Assembly: GCA_018350325.1 (NCBI GenBank)
Contig: JAEVLN010000006.1
Coordinates: 1,201,193 to 1,265,192, forward strand
DNA length: 64,000 nucleotides
Source of the DNA: Globodera rostochiensis
Lineage: Eukaryota > Nematoda > Chromadorea > Rhabditida > Heteroderidae
Direction of reading: 5' to 3'
Position 1 is the first letter of the stretch. Every line of letters begins with the position of its first letter. The translations under genes were made by a program, and so were the position numbers. Positions 31,942 through 44,892 of the stretch are shown one piece after another. Below the pieces are notes generated by a model. That model had not been told where the DNA came from and did no database searches. It saw only the letters and a program-made list of their open reading frames with translations.

Positions 31942-32250
31942 GATGTGACGGCTTGGAAGTCGTCGTGGACGAGTTGGTGCTGAAGGACGAGATCATGAAT
32001 TTGGTTTTTTGTTTTTTTACTCCAATGGTCTAAAAAATGAATGTTCGGTGAAGCGGAATTTTTGTAAAAAGAGCCGTCGAATGTGGGATTTTAGTCTGGT
32101 TCAGGCTAAGAAGCTTCAACCCCCGTTCCATAAATTTCAGCGGTTCCGACGAGTCGGACAGTTCTTCCATTCAAATTTTGGACCACGACAATGTCGGGAA
32201 GGACAAGGGCGTGTTCGTCGTAAAGCGCAACAAGTGCCGTGGCGATGGGT
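31942..32250 (+). pseudogene. Duplicated N-terminal exons of the ZCCHC8-like gene
   Basis: 31,942-31,995 matches the exon at 42,557-42,610, and 32,133-32,250 matches the first half of the exon at 41,843-42,097, in opposite orientation. The first exon lost its donor (CAGGTG became CATGAA) and the second has a 4-base deletion after VGKD. Flanking intron is also duplicated. Confidence 0.7.
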
Positions 32251-32713
32251 AAGGATGAATTTGGGGAAGCATTTTCCACCTCACGTTTGATTCTTTGTTT
32301 TGGACAAAAATTTTGAAAAAAAAAATCGATTTTTGAGTTTTAAATATATATTTTTTAATTCGATCCGAAAAATTCGCTCGTGTTCTAATCATTGCCAGAT
32401 TCCGCCCACGCCTAATTCCCTTTTTTCAGAATGCTTGACACAAAAGAAGGTCAGAGTGAGCCCCGAAAATGAATGAACGGAGGACACACGGAATTGTTCT
32501 GATATCGACTAAACTTTAAATTGTTGTTTTTTGCTTTTGAATATGAATTTTGTTTTTCCGAAGCTTTGAGAAGTTGGAGAACCCTTTTTTGCCCGAGTAT
32601 AAGAGTAATTTCCAAAAATTAATTTTGGCTTTAGAATCTTCGATCACTACTTTTGTATTTTCATTGTAATCAAATAGTGTCAATAATAGGTACAAAATAT
32701 CCTCAGTAATTAA

Positions 32714-33355
32714 TAGGGCCCGGATTTATATTGACTAAAAAACGCGAAATATTGACTTAAAATATTGACGAAAAAACCCAAAAAGTGCCAAAATATTGAT
32801 TAAAAAATGTGCAAAAACTGACCAAACCCGGTCTAATTTTGCGTAAAAACCTTCAAAATTTGTCATTTTTATTAATTTTTCTCTCAGAATAGAAAATGTA
32901 CTATTTTTCACATGTTTTAGAATTTTTATAAAAATATAAATAAAAAAATTTTTAGGGAAAATGTCGATCTTTGGGGGTGGATTTGGTCAAAGAAAAAGTC
33001 ATTTTTAGGGGTGCATTTTTGGTTTGAAAATTTTTTTGATTTTTAGCGTCAAATTTTGTCGTTTTTATTGCATTTTTTTGAAGAAATTTTGGGAAAAAGT
33101 GCTTGATATTGAATTTCTTCAAAAATTTTCGTAAAAATACCTAAAAATTGCATTTTTCTCTAGAAAAATGCCTAAAATATTGATATATTACGGAAAAATG
33201 GCGAAATATTGATTTATTCTCAAAAAAGCCAAAAAAATATTGATAAAAAGTCGCTCTAATTGTAAAATTTTTTGAAATAAATGTTATTTCTGGGCTTCTC
33301 TCATGATTCCCTATTCAACAAAAAAATAGGTTAAAACCTGAAAATCCGGACCCTA
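32714..33355. mobile_element. hAT-like MITE (TAGGGCCCGGAT family), full length
   Basis: 642 bp between perfect 8-bp duplications GTAATTAA (32,706-32,713 and 33,356-33,363). Ends TAGGGCCCGGAT and ATCCGGACCCTA. The interior is rich in AAAATATTGA phrases. Confidence 0.9.
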
Positions 33356-33363
33356 GTAATTAA

Positions 33364-36212
33364 ATCTAGATGCATAAAAACATTATGTTATTGTTTTCAG
33401 AGTGCGGTTGTTTTTAGAAATTTTTAATTTGATTTAAAGACTGTTGTACCGAAGTGAAAAAGATTTTAGCCCTGGTGGGTATTTCCGGGAGGGTACTGGC
33501 AAATCGGGGCTGGTTGGAAGTTCAAACGGGGGTTGATCCCGATTTTCTCTTAAATTTTAAATATTTGGCGTAATGATTGTATACGAATTCGAATAATAAT
33601 AATTACTATCTTTTTACTGATTCTTATGATTAGTTAAAAACAAAAAATCGGTAAAATTGTGGTATATGGGGTACCTCAATGTGCAGTGAAGCTTGGACTC
33701 GGTGCCCAAATGACCGGCTCCGTGGTCATATATGTTTTGCCACAAGCTCAAGTGAGAGATGAAATATGCCATACACGGTTGCCATTTTGCCCCGGAAACG
33801 TGGCATTCGCCCCGTTTTGGGGTATATTCAATTTTTTACCTTTTAATCCCAATTTCATGTAAATATTTTTAATTAGTAAACATTTTGAAGCGACAAAACA
33901 ATATGTCAGAAAGAAGGAATAGCATTTTTATCGTTATTTTTATTTTTTGTATCGCTACCATAATTCCAATTACATTTCGCCAAATTGGACCAATTTTCTT
34001 AACAAATTACATCAAAAACTCAAAATTTTTCCTGGCGGCGCCTGTCGGCACCACCGGGACCTCTCCCATTCTAAAAAGCTTCAAAAAATCTGCCGCATTT
34101 TTAAAATTTTGGTTGCAAATCCCTCAACAAATTAAGTTAAAAATTCAAAATTTTCTCGGCGGCGCTTATCGGCACCGCCGACCCCACCCGCGCCCCCAAA
34201 AGACGCAGAATTCACAAAAAAAAAGTTGCATTTTTGAAAATTCATTCCTTAACAATATACAATATAAAGGGTAAATGTCAGCTGCTGTCAATCCTTCATT
34301 TTGCCTGAATTTGCAGAATCATTAAATGTAGAGACCGAAAAAATTGGACCAAAAATGCAAGAATTTTTTGTTTAGCACCGCTTTGATTTTTCGTTTTGAT
34401 TTCATACAAAAAACCCCAAATATTTGTACAAAAATTGGACCCAAAAATTTTTGTTTTTGTTTGTTTGGTCAAATTGGGGCTCAACCCAAAAAAAACCAAA
34501 ACCCAAAAAATATTGTATAAATATTTGTTTGGTCCACGTATTTTTTGTACAAATTTATTGGGTTTTGCCCGGTTGAATTTACACCCCAAAAGATAGCATC
34601 ATTGAGTGATTTTCCAATCTTTTTTACAAGTATTCTTCTTAGTAATTGATGGCTTAGTGGTTTGTCTTTTCGGCAACTCTTACGTTATGTGTTGGGTTCG
34701 AACCTGCCGTAGTGCGAGCACTTATTTATCCATTTTTCCTCTGTTCACATACGCTTCCCCCCATTAATAAATTTTAAAATAAATTCTCGAATATTTTTTA
34801 ATTAAAATGGCGCAAAAAAAGTATTTTGAAAAAATCAAATCATCTTTTTGAATTTTTCAACAAATTTTTTAACAAAGATTGCCAATTTTTCATATTTTTT
34901 TTAACTTTTTGGTTTAATTTTGTAACAAAGACTTGATTTTTGTAAAAATTTTTCTGGCGACGCCAGCGGACCTCTCCCATTCCTAAAAAACCTCAAAAAA
35001 AGTACCGTATTTTTAAAATTTTATTGCAAATCCTTTAACAAATTGAGTCAAAAAATCAAATTTTTTCTCGGCGGCGCCTATCGGCACCGCCCACCCCCTA
35101 ATAAAGCAAAATTCGCAAAAATTTCCTGATTTTTTTTCTGATTTTTCAGCCGGTATTCCTGATTGGGTTTGACAGGTGGCTACCCTGATATTAATATTAT
35201 TCATGGATTTATGATGACTGGTCAGAAAATGCGTTGAATAAAATTTTACTAAAAAATTTTAAAAAAATAAGGAATTTGAGCATTTTATTACGTTTTTAAA
35301 ATTTTTTGGGTTTTGTCAACACAAAAATAAACCAGAAAGCAATTTTACTGACTAATTCACATGCAGACAGTCTAAGAACGACGAGACAGTTCACTGTCGA
35401 AACCACTCACTGTCGAAACCAACCACAATTAATTGCCCATCGATGTAATTTTGTGCATTTTCATCGATTTTGAGCAATAAATGTGAATTTGAAAAAAATT
35501 GAATTTTCGGAAGATTGTTCGAATTCGGGTCCGGGGCTCGGAATTGGTCAAAACTAATGTCCGATTCGGATTCTACCCCCCTCCCCCCCCCCCCCCCGGT
35601 TACCCCTAGAAACACTTCTTTAGCGACTTTGAAAACTATTTTTTTTTAAATGGGGGGGGGCACCACCTTTAGTATTACCAAACAAAGAGTTCGATCAGCT
35701 CTGTGGTGAGGAATACATGTTTTTAAGAATTCTGCTTCATTCTGGGGGAGGGAGTCGGCAGTGCCGGGGATGGTTTTTTTAAAGATTTACCGGTATTTGT
35801 TAAGAAAATTGGTTTTTTCCTAACGTGCTCCTGCCGAAATCTGTTATATTTTCTCTTGCTTTTTTGCCTTCTGAAGCTGGTTGGTGCACTAACCAGTTTA
35901 AGGGCCAGAGCAGCGAGGGATTCATTAGACTTGCACAAAACCAAATCAAACAAAACAGCAAAAAAAAGGCAACCCTGCAGAATAGGGGTCCCTAATTCAT
36001 TTTTTGTTATTTGAGCTAAAAATGAAAGTCGTGCCCCAATTTCATTCTAACGACTTTATAAAATGGTTTTATTTTTTTGCAAAAAAAAATTTTGGACCCT
36101 CATTCTGCAGGATTGGCCCAAAAAAAAATATAAAAAAGTGTTTTATCTATCATTTATTATTTGTCTTTTACTGCTTTCTCTTCCGCCTTGTCCGTTTTTG
36201 TTCATTCCAGTA
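33364..36212. repeat. Dispersed repeats, no gene
   Basis: The segment contains a copy of the 28.3-kb flank repeat (33,480-33,700), three copies of the CGGCGGCGCCTATCGGCACC hairpin unit (34,033; 34,155; 35,068), a GGTTTTGGGT-type element (34,340-34,590), a tRNA-derived module (34,648-34,745), and the GGATTCTACGCCC / GGTCCGGGGTTCGGAATT phrase (35,510-35,580) near long C/G runs. Short ORFs here look like noise. Confidence 0.55.
34648..34745 (+). repeat. tRNA-derived SINE-like module, copy 3
   Basis: TGGCTTAGTGG and GGGTTCGAACC with the same intervening phrase (TTTGTCTTTTCGG) as at 6,350. It is dispersed rather than part of the 12-kb duplication. Confidence 0.5.
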
Positions 36213-39200
36213 TCAGTCACCGCCACTTTTCCTCACACTTTTCACAATTTGATGCATTCGCTTGAAGAAGCCGGAGGAGGTGGAGGGCGGCTGATGTTGG
36301 AAAGCTTGAATGCCTGGAAAAGCACATGGAATTTGTTTTTGTTTTGTTGTTTAAGTATTAATTACCGGAAATTTCCGAATATTTTTTATTAATTTTAAAT
36401 GGCAAAAAGTATTTTAAAGAAGTGGTACCACCCACATCTTAAAGCGGTATTTTGGAGAACGCTTTATCAAAAAATTAAACAATATGAAATTGAAGAAAAT
36501 AATGTAAAAAAGAGAAATTAGAGAGGGAATTTAATATTTTTTATTAATTAACTTTAATTATTTTTAAAAATCATGCAACTTTTGGGGTGTGAAAGAAACC
36601 CGAATGTTTGGGGGGTGTTTAATTTCAAATTTGGCACTTACCAATTGCCCAATTTTCTAACGGCGGCTTCGCCACGCTCAGACGATTCAGTGGTACATGC
36701 GTGCCAAGTTGCATCTTAAAATAAGAGTGTGGGAAAAGAGTCAGTCGAAAACTGAAAATTTGCTTAAAAACGAATTACAAAAAAAGGAAATACCTACTAG
36801 AGACCGGACTTGAGCTTCGAGCGAGATCTCGAGTCGAGATTCTCGAAAAAATCTCGGTCTCGTAAAATCTCGTGAAGCCCATGTCGAGCGAGATCTCGAG
36901 GTCGAGATTTTTCGAGATCCTCGAGACGAGATCTCGTCTCGACCGGTCTCTAATACCTACTCTAAATTTAAACCCCACCCCACCCACCTCTAACACCACC
37001 ATTGGTTCCTGTTGTTGTTGCTGCTCGCCAAGCTGTTCATGATGATCCTTGCCGTCATTTTTGCTGGTTGACGGGCCGACGCCGCCGCCTTGGACTCCTC
37101 CGCCTTCAGCAGCATTTGGTGGCGCCATAGCGTCTGGCACTTTTTGCTTCTGTTCCGGCGGCGACGGTGGCGGCACGTCATCGGATGGTGCACTTGGCAC
37201 GGTGGCCTAAACATGCGCACACAAAATGAAAGTTTTGGTGCCTGCCGCCCGCACTGATTTTTTCGCTAAACCAGCAAAATCCAAAAAAAAAAATCGTGGT
37301 TTTCACGGGTATTTAGCGAAAATTTGGGTTAAAATTGTGCATAGCGATGGATGAGTTGCAAAATTCTTCAATTTTTAAAAAAATAAAATTTGGCGTTTTT
37401 CCTTTTTCCTTTTTTAATTTATTATTTTTTCACCGTTTTTCGTTTCTTCCTCAATTTTTTGGTGGTTGTCTTCTTGCTCTTCCGCACCGTCACATTGTCG
37501 TCGATTTTATTGGAGTTGAGCTTCCTCAAGTCCAAGTCCTGGGGAAGGGACATAAAAATTTTAAAAAGAACGAAATTCGAATGCCCAAACAGTTTTTTTT
37601 CTTGAAAAAATGGCGGAGGGGTGCGGGACAGGGATGTAAACGGACGCCAAAAAAAGTCCGAAACCGGACCTAAAAAAATTTGCGATTTTTTCGCCGATCC
37701 CCCCCCCCCCTCCAAAACTGAACCAAAAACAATGCAAAATCATGCCAATTTTTGAAAAGTTCCGGATTTTTTTGCCAAAAATTCCAGAATTCCCGGACCC
37801 AAAAATGTCCGGAAATCCGATTACATCTCTGGTGCGGGACGGTGAGCCAAATTGTGTTCCAAATCAAATCAAATAAACCATTTTTATTTTTGATAAAAAT
37901 TAAATTTTTGGCACAAAAACCGCTGAGCGACCGTTTCCGCCTCCGACTCGTCCACAATTTCGCCCTCCTCCAACGTGGCATTGCCTTTCTTCTTCTTCTT
38001 CGCTAATGTTCGGCTTGCATCAACAAACAGCACATCTTCGCCCGGTTCATCGACGGCTTCATCGTCGGTTTCCTCCTCCCCCTCCTCCTCAAGCTGTTCA
38101 CCATCCTCGGCGTCCAATTTCTGCTGCACAAAAAATGCCAAACGTAAAATGTAAAAAAAAAAACCATTTTCTAAGGCTCACTATTCAAAAACGAAAAATT
38201 CGGGTTCAATGTAATTTTTTTGTTGACTAAATTTCCTCCGAATTTTCATTTTGTTTCTCCGGCGTCAAATACCCCATTAAAAAAGTGCCAAAACGCAGTA
38301 CTTACCCTTTTGAGCACACACTTTCAAATCAAAAAAAAATGTCGATGAAATTTTGCAAAATTATTTATGCCACAAAACTGATATTCTTTATTCTGCACAA
38401 TTCAATTCAATTCAAAAATTGAATGGAAAAATGCAAAATTAAAAAAAAAAAATTCAGGAAATTCTTCGAATTCGGGGTTCAAAATCAGTCAAAATAAGTG
38501 TCATAGTCGGGCTCCGCAACCCCAAAAACATTTTTATTAACTTTGAAGAAATTTTTGTTGATTTTTTTAAATTCGAAAGTGTGTGCGTGCACAAAAAGAA
38601 TACCCAAAACGCTTAACAAAAAAAAAGCCCAATTTACAGTAATTTCGGCCTGAACTGCTCGAAACTTTGATATTTTGTCATCAAACCTCAATGCGCCCGA
38701 CGTCAACGTCCGCCACCGTTTTGTGCCGTTTTTTGCCATTGTTGTCGTCGGTGGCATTTTCTTTGACAGTGCCGTCGGTGGCGACGTTGACGGAGGCCAA
38801 ATGTTGGTCAATGTAATGCTGTTGGGCCTGCACAAACGTATCCCAGGGCGGGATAAGCCATTGTTGCGCATCAAACTTAACAAAAAAAAAATTGTTTAAA
38901 ATTTAATTTTAAACAATTCAGTTTTAAGTGAATTATAAAAAACAAGCCAAAAAGAAGCATTTTTAATTTATTTTTTCTTATACGGAACAAAGCATTTTTA
39001 ATTTTTCTTATATGAAACACTTTTTTTTTGTTGAAAAAAATGTAAGCAAATTCAATAAAAATGACGATCCGGACTTACATCCACGTAATCGTCCGCTTCA
39101 TAGTTAAAGCCAGAATATCGGATCAACTTTTCGGGTTTAACTCGACACTGATCGTTCTCACCTAAACACTTTTGTATAAATGAGATACGGGAATTTGCCC

Positions 39201-42200
39201 AAAAAATTGTTAAAAATTTCCTCCCTCGAAAATGATTTACTCATCAAAGTTGGCTAGCTGTTCAACATTTTGTTTTTTTTTTTGAACTTGGCGTTCCGCG
39301 GACACCGACTTATTTTTGATCACGAAATTATCATTCAAGTCCAACAAACCGGTGGTTTCCGCATGTTTACGCTTCCGTCGACCTCCAACCGCCGACGTCG
39401 TCTCGTCCTCCATGTGAAATTTGACCGTCAATTGTTCGGTGGCTCTGCAAACAAACAAAATGAGAAATTTAAAAAATAGAAAAATTTGGGCAAAAAATTT
39501 TACAAAAAAAAAGTGAAACAATGCTAGAGATGAACCCTTCGCTAGTTCCGGACCCGGAGGCGAACAAAAAATTCGAAAAAATGGTGCCCTCAATATTTCC
39601 CCCAAACAAAATGCCGTCTAAATTTGAGAGATCAAACAAAATGCCGTCCAAATTTGAGAGGTTAAACAAAATGCCGTTCAAATTTGAGAGGTTAAACAAA
39701 ATGGCGTTCAAATTTGAGAGGTCAAACAAAATGCCGTTCAAATTTGAGAGGTTAAACAAAATGCCGTTCAAATTTGAGAGGTTAAACAAAATGCCGTTCA
39801 AATTTGAGAGGTTAAACAAAATGCCGTTCAAATTTGAGAGGTTAAACAAAATGCCGTTCAAATTTGAGAGGTTAAACAAGATGCCGTTCAAATTTGAGAG
39901 GTTAAACAAAATGCCGTTCAAATTTGAGAGGTTAAACAAAATGCCGTTCAAATTTGAGAGGTTAAACAAAATGCCGTTCAAATTTGAGAGGTTAAACAAA
40001 ATGCCGTTCAAATTTGAGAGGTTAAACAAAATGCCGTTCAAATTTGAGAGGTTAAACAAAATGCCGTTCAAATTTGAGAGGTTAAACAAAATGCCGTCCA
40101 AATTTGAGAGGTCAAACAAAATGCCGTCCAAATTTGAGAGGTCAAACAAAATGCCGTCCAAATTTGAGAGGTCAAACAAAATGCCGTCCAAATTTGAGAG
40201 GTCAAACAAAATGCCATCCAAATTTGAGAGGTCAAACAAAATGCCGTCAAACGGGGAACTTCTCGGCATTTTCCAGCCCAAAATTTCCTGTCAAACGCCT
40301 CCATGTTGTGTTGTGGGTGGTTGTTGGACGAAAAAACAAACCCAAAACAAACCTCTTGCGATAGGCCGGTGGGTAGCCGTTCAGCAAGCCCAACTGTCGC
40401 ATTCGGTAGATCCAGGGTGGCAAAACGCGCAGGCCGATGCCTGAAGAAATTAATTTTTCAATTCAAACTTATTGTCTTTTTTGTTGTTGTTGAACAACCC
40501 ACCCAATGCATCGCGCAACTGATCGCTGATCACACCCGGTTGAGGCCCTTGGCACTGTTCGTGGAAGCGAGATCCGGCACTAAAAAATGATCAAATTTGT
40601 ACAACTAGTAAAAGCGAATTACTGTTAAAAATGAATTTTTTCGTAAGCCACCACCCCCCCCCCCCTCCCTCCAAAATGTATTTTAGAAAATTTCATTGAG
40701 TTTTTTATATGAATTCGATGCTGAAATTTTCATCAAAAAAACCTTTCTCGTCGCTTGGAAAAACTGTTGCGATTTTGCGAAATGCGTCGTGTATCGCGCG
40801 GCTCCGGACACTTGAACAGCTCGTGCCCGATGGCACCGCAATTGAAACAGGCCTAAAACAAATTGGCAAATTTCTTAAAGAAACATTTTTTTTACCAAAC
40901 ATTTCATCCAAATTTGCTATATCTTGGCTTTGGGCATTTTAATTTGAAAAAAGTCCAAATTTTTAAACATTATACAAATTGTTGTATAAACCAACTTTTC
41001 CTGAAGTAGAATTACGCTTTGTGCTGCCGCCTCCGCCACTTCGTCTTGGGTCTTTTGGCACCGGCGTGTGATGGGAGATGACTTGGGAAAAGTTGAAGTT
41101 GGAACTTAAATCAGAAAATAGTTTAGAAAGTAGCAAAAAAAAAGTTGGTTTTTAAATTATTTTAATTTTTAACAACGCTTTTGCTTCGATGCAGAATTTT
41201 TGGAAAACTACACACGGCGAGAAACGCAAAGAACAAAAAAAAGAGTAAAAAATTGATAATTAAAGAATTTTTGTCGATTTTTTACTTTAGGGATTTTTGA
41301 AAAAAATGCAAAAGGGGGGGGGGGACACCTTTTGATTTTCCATGGAAAATTTTTTTCTTTAAAAACAATTTTTCCTCATAAGCTTATATATTATACAAAA
41401 ATGTCAATCTTAAGAATTTAAGAAAAATAAAAAAATTTTTGATGAAAATCCTAAAGGGTCCCCCCCCCCCCTATGGTTTGCATTTTTCATGAAATTTTTT
41501 AAAAAATTTTTTTTATCATCAGCAGTTTATAAATTAATACAAAAATGTGAATCTTAATGAGCAAAAATAATTAGATGAAAATCCAAAAGGATCCTCCTAC
41601 AGTTTTGCTCAAAAACCGGGTCCTTTGCAAGTAACACCCAATTAAGAAAAATGGTCTTAAATTCAAAAAAATATGACCAATTTGCCCTTTTAAATTTTTT
41701 TTTACGGATTTCGAAACGAGGGGGGGGGGAGGCTGCTGTAGCCCCAGTAGTCACTGGGTTCGGCACCTCCCGACCCACCGGACAGGTGTTTTTGTCTGAT
41801 ACTTTTTTGTGTAAAATTCAAAAAAAAAAATTTTTCGGAAACCTTGTCGTCCCCTCCTGGTCTTGTTGGTATGCGCTGTTGTTCGCCTCGTCTTCAACCG
41901 CCTCCGTGTCAACAACAAATGAGTCATCATCAGCAGAGGCCAACTCGTCCAATGGCGGCACGTTGCCTTTGGTGTTGGCACGCAATTTGGTCGACGGCAC
42001 TTTTTGCGCTTTACGACGAACACGCCCAGTGGCGTCCTTCCCGACATTGTCGTGGTCCAAAATTTGAATGGACGCGCTGTCCGACTCGTCAGAACCGCTG
42101 AAATTTGTGCAATTCCATGAATGCCGGAACGGGGGTTGAAAAAGCTTAGCCGGAACCAGGACTGAAATCCAAGGGCGGAGCCAGGAATTTTTTTCGGGGG

Positions 42201-42610
42201 GGGGGGCCCGATCCAAAAAGTCGATTCTTAGGGGTGCATTTTTTGAAAAATCAAAAAAAGTCGATTCTTAGGGGTGCATTTTTTGAAAAATCAAAAAAAG
42301 TCGATTCTTAGGGGTGTATTTTTGGTCCAAAAATTACAAAATTTTGAAAAACAAAAGGGTCCCCCCTTTGATTCATTTTTTTGGACCATTGGAGTAACAC
42401 TTTTATGGCAATTATTGCTAGTCATTTTTTAAGGGAGGTTCGGGGTCGTTCGACGCGTATTCAAAAAAGCTTAACCCCTTAAACTAAATTACGATATATT
42501 CCGTGAACAAAAACTAAGAATGCCCGGAATTAAGAAACATAAACCAAATTTAACACCTGATCTCGTCCTTCAACACCAACTCGTCCTCGACGCCTTCCAA
42601 GCCGTCACAT
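36213..42610 (-). CDS. ZCCHC8: ZCCHC8 homologue (NEXT complex scaffold), 5' end unresolved
   Basis: Exons in order: 42610-42557, 42097-41843 (acidic), 41104-40996, 40852-40743 (CCHC knuckle CFNCGAIGHELFKC), 40579-40503 and 40440-40353 (PSP domain: PGVISDQLRDALG, LPPWIYRMRQLG), 39444-39241, 39161-39079 (LIRYSGFN), 38875-38687, 38123-37932 (acidic), 37538-37434 (basic), 37206-36988 (Pro/Gln-rich), 36714-36642, 36313-36213 (C-terminal SSGFFKRMHQIVKS). All phases agree except the 39241/39161 join. The total is about 620 residues, close to human ZCCHC8, with domains in the same order. Family role: bridges the MTR4 helicase and RBM7 in nuclear exosome targeting. The first coding exon lies beyond 42,610 and was not found. 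Introns hold a minisatellite and a 155-bp MITE. Confidence 0.85.
36798..36952. mobile_element. hAT-like MITE in a ZCCHC8 intron
   Basis: 155 bp between perfect 8-bp duplications ATACCTAC (36,790-36,797 and 36,953-36,960). Ends TAGAGACCGG and CCGGTCTCTA. The interior is almost wholly built from CGAGATCTCGAG-type palindromes. Confidence 0.9.
39599..40250. repeat. 30-bp minisatellite in a ZCCHC8 intron
   Basis: About 22 head-to-tail copies of AACAAAATGCCGTTCAAATT + TGAGAGGTTA, with small variants at both edges (GTCCA for GTTCA; TCA for TTA). The unit is a multiple of three and has no stops, so it makes long ORFs on both strands that are not genes. Confidence 0.95.
42215..42330. repeat. Short tandem repeat
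   Basis: Three copies of a ~50-bp unit containing AAAGTCGATTCTTAGGGGTG. Similar phrases occur inside the MITEs at 11,540, 16,180 and 33,000. Confidence 0.6.
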
Positions 42611-43326
42611 CTGACAGATCCGACCATTGTTTTACTCATATGCAAAAATCGATTCAGTCATTAAAATTCTTCGACAAAAAGGGTAAATATGTACATAAAT
42701 GATCATTGGAAAAATTGGGCAAAAATTCGAAAACGCCCCAATTTTGTGTCACATCAACTCATGCACAGGGTTGTAATATCTGCTGCTTCTAGTGCTCCCT
42801 TCTTACCCCTACCAAAATTTAGTGTAGTTTGGATAAGTTTGAAAAAATTTGGTCTGAAAATTTAAAGGTTTTTGAGTACCAGAACTGATAGTATAATAAT
42901 ATTTTGCTATAGCATTAAACTATCCCTCATTTTGTTTTCTAGGGCTGGTGAAAGGTTAAGCAGGATCCGCCATATCCAAATGAAGTTAAGCGTATCGAAG
43001 TGCGTTTTAATTTTTTACTGAAGAAAATAACTCAAAATGCTGTTTATCGACACGATTCCATTAATTTCCTAATTTTCAAAAATTTAAACCGGTTCAAAAA
43101 GCGTTTTATATTCTCAAATTTTTATTTTCTATTGACGAATTCGTAATCAGGGCATGAAATAACATATTTTCAGACCATTTTTTGAAGAAAAAATTTAATG
43201 TTAACCAAAAGGGGTAAAATATCAAACTCGCTTTTCACCAACTCGCTTTTCGATCAACTCGCTTTTTCTGATTCGACTCGTTTTTTCTGATTCGACTCGT
43301 ATTTTTTAGTAGCAAGAAGCATTTAT

Positions 43327-43683
43327 GGTGTCCCTACTTTTTGCCAACAGTACATTTTGCCAACCTTACGTTTTGCCAACGTTACGTTTTGCCAACCCAG
43401 CAAAATTGTACATTTTGCCAACTCATCAAAAACTCAAATTTCGATCAGTTTCGAACCCCTGACCCGAATTCGAAGATTTTTCGACTTCAAAATCTTTTTC
43501 GGAATCTCTTGGCCTTAAAACATTTCAAAAATGCTCAAATCATCCAAAAACGTCAAGTTGGCAAAAATGTACAGTTGGCAAAACGTAATGTTGGCAAAAC
43601 GTAATATTTTTGCTGAGTTGGTAAAACGTAACATTTTTGCTGGGATGGCAAAAATGTACAGTTGGCGAAATGTAGGGTTACCA
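43327..43683. mobile_element. hAT-like MITE with GCCAAC motifs
   Basis: The ends repeat TTTTGCCAAC and GTTGGCAAAA. Its putative 8-bp duplication GCATTTAT is at 43,319-43,326 and, past the adjoining Harbinger element, at 47,731-47,738. That arrangement shows the Harbinger inserted at this element's right edge later. The short interior includes the common CGATCAGTTTCGAACCCC phrase. Confidence 0.6.
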
Positions 43684-43893
43684 GGGGCCTCATGCTCGTC
43701 TCGTGGTTTAGTAAACCATGGTTAACGGCTTAACCATGGTTTAGTTAACCGTGGTTAACGGCCGACCTTAACCGCTATGCTAGTCATTAACCGTGGTTAA
43801 GCAAACCGTGGTTAACGTAACAGTGAAGTAAACCGTGGTTTATAAAATTATTAATAGCATAATTTTATTATTATAAAATAATAATTTAATCAA

Positions 43894-44469
43894 TTAAAAG
43901 TTTCGATTAATATAATCATTCCGAATAACTTCCGCACTTTGGGCAATATTTTCATTTGGATTTTCTTGCATGCCATCACCCTCCACATCCCCTGCTGCTA
44001 CAAACGGTGGTAATGGCGCGTGACAATCAATAGCAATGTTGTGAAGCATGCTGCATACCGCAAAATGTTCTAGACCAATTTCTGCAACTAAGAAATTTAA
44101 AATAATAAAAAAGATTTAGAAGAATTATTCTTTTATTTTTGCTACTTTACTAATGTGTAAAGGTATAATTAATTCCTTTTTAACTATTTTTTCTTTTCTT
44201 GATTTTAGTCAATTTGACTTAAATAGTTTATTTTCAGCCGCAGATTATAGATAAATACCGGGGCTTAGTCTGCATTTGTACATTAAGCACCTCCATCGGT
44301 TTTTGAATATACCAAAACACTGCTCAATAGTAACTCGAGTCTGTGCATGCGCAGCGTTGTAACTTTCTTCTTTTTGTGTACGTGGAAATCTTATTGGAGT
44401 AAATAGCCAATTCTTTTGTGGATAGCCCGAATCACCCAATACAATTCCATCAATAGCGCGTTCTTCCAT
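43894..44469 (-). CDS. Harbinger transposase, C-terminal part
   Basis: Exon 44469-44259 encodes the DDE_Tnp_4 core with LGDSGYP (second catalytic Asp) and the TIEQCFGIFKNRWRCL segment (catalytic Glu). It splices (CCCCG|GTATTT; TTTCTTAG|TT) to 44087-43894, which encodes AVCSMLHNIAI and a tail ending in TAA. The N-terminal half with the first Asp was not found, so the gene is probably incomplete or has further upstream exons. Confidence 0.75.
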
Positions 44470-44514
44470 TCTCGAGAAAAATGTAGAACATCTTAGTCAC
44501 GCATTAGTTTCGAT

Positions 44515-44892
44515 TTAATGTAAAAAAATACCGTAACTCTGCGTTTCAAAAAAACCGAACCCAAAAAGCGCAAAATTGACGACATTAATATCACAAAAAA
44601 TTTTCTTGGAAAAAAATCTATACACCGCCACTGCCGCCGCCGCCGCTCCCACCGCCGCTTCCGCCAACGTTGTTGCCGCCGCCGCCACCGCCACTCGCTC
44701 ATTTTTCTCCTTTTTCAACTTCTCCACAATTTTCCGTTGCTCTTCAAACACAGCCAACCACTCCCTCTCCATTGTGCCAATGTCGTCGCCGCCGCCGCCG
44801 CCACCGCTGTATTTGCGTTTGTTGTTGTTGTTGTTGTCGTCGTCGTCGTCGCCACCGCCGCCCTTGCGCTTGTTGTTGTTGTTCATTTTCAA
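44515..44892 (-). CDS. Low-complexity ORF inside the Harbinger element
   Basis: The predicted 125-residue frame starts MKMNNNNKRKGGGG and contains Asn, Asp and Gly runs, then a short charged helix (EEQRKIVEKLKKEKNER) and an Ala-rich tail. It comes from GCC/GTT triplet expansions. It could be the N-terminal exon of the transposase or of its partner protein, but the evidence is weak. Confidence 0.3.
   Translation of the reverse strand: MKMNNNNKRKGGGGDDDDDNNNNNKRKYSGGGGGGDDIGTMEREWLAVFEEQRKIVEKLKKEKNERVAVAAAATTLAEAAVGAAAAAVAVYRFFSKKIFCDINVVNFALFGFGFFETQSYGIFLH

Noticed and set aside
39469..40444. Two overlapping long ORFs (270 and 307 codons) on opposite strands
   Set aside because: Both are the 30-bp minisatellite in a ZCCHC8 intron; the unit is stop-free in several frames.
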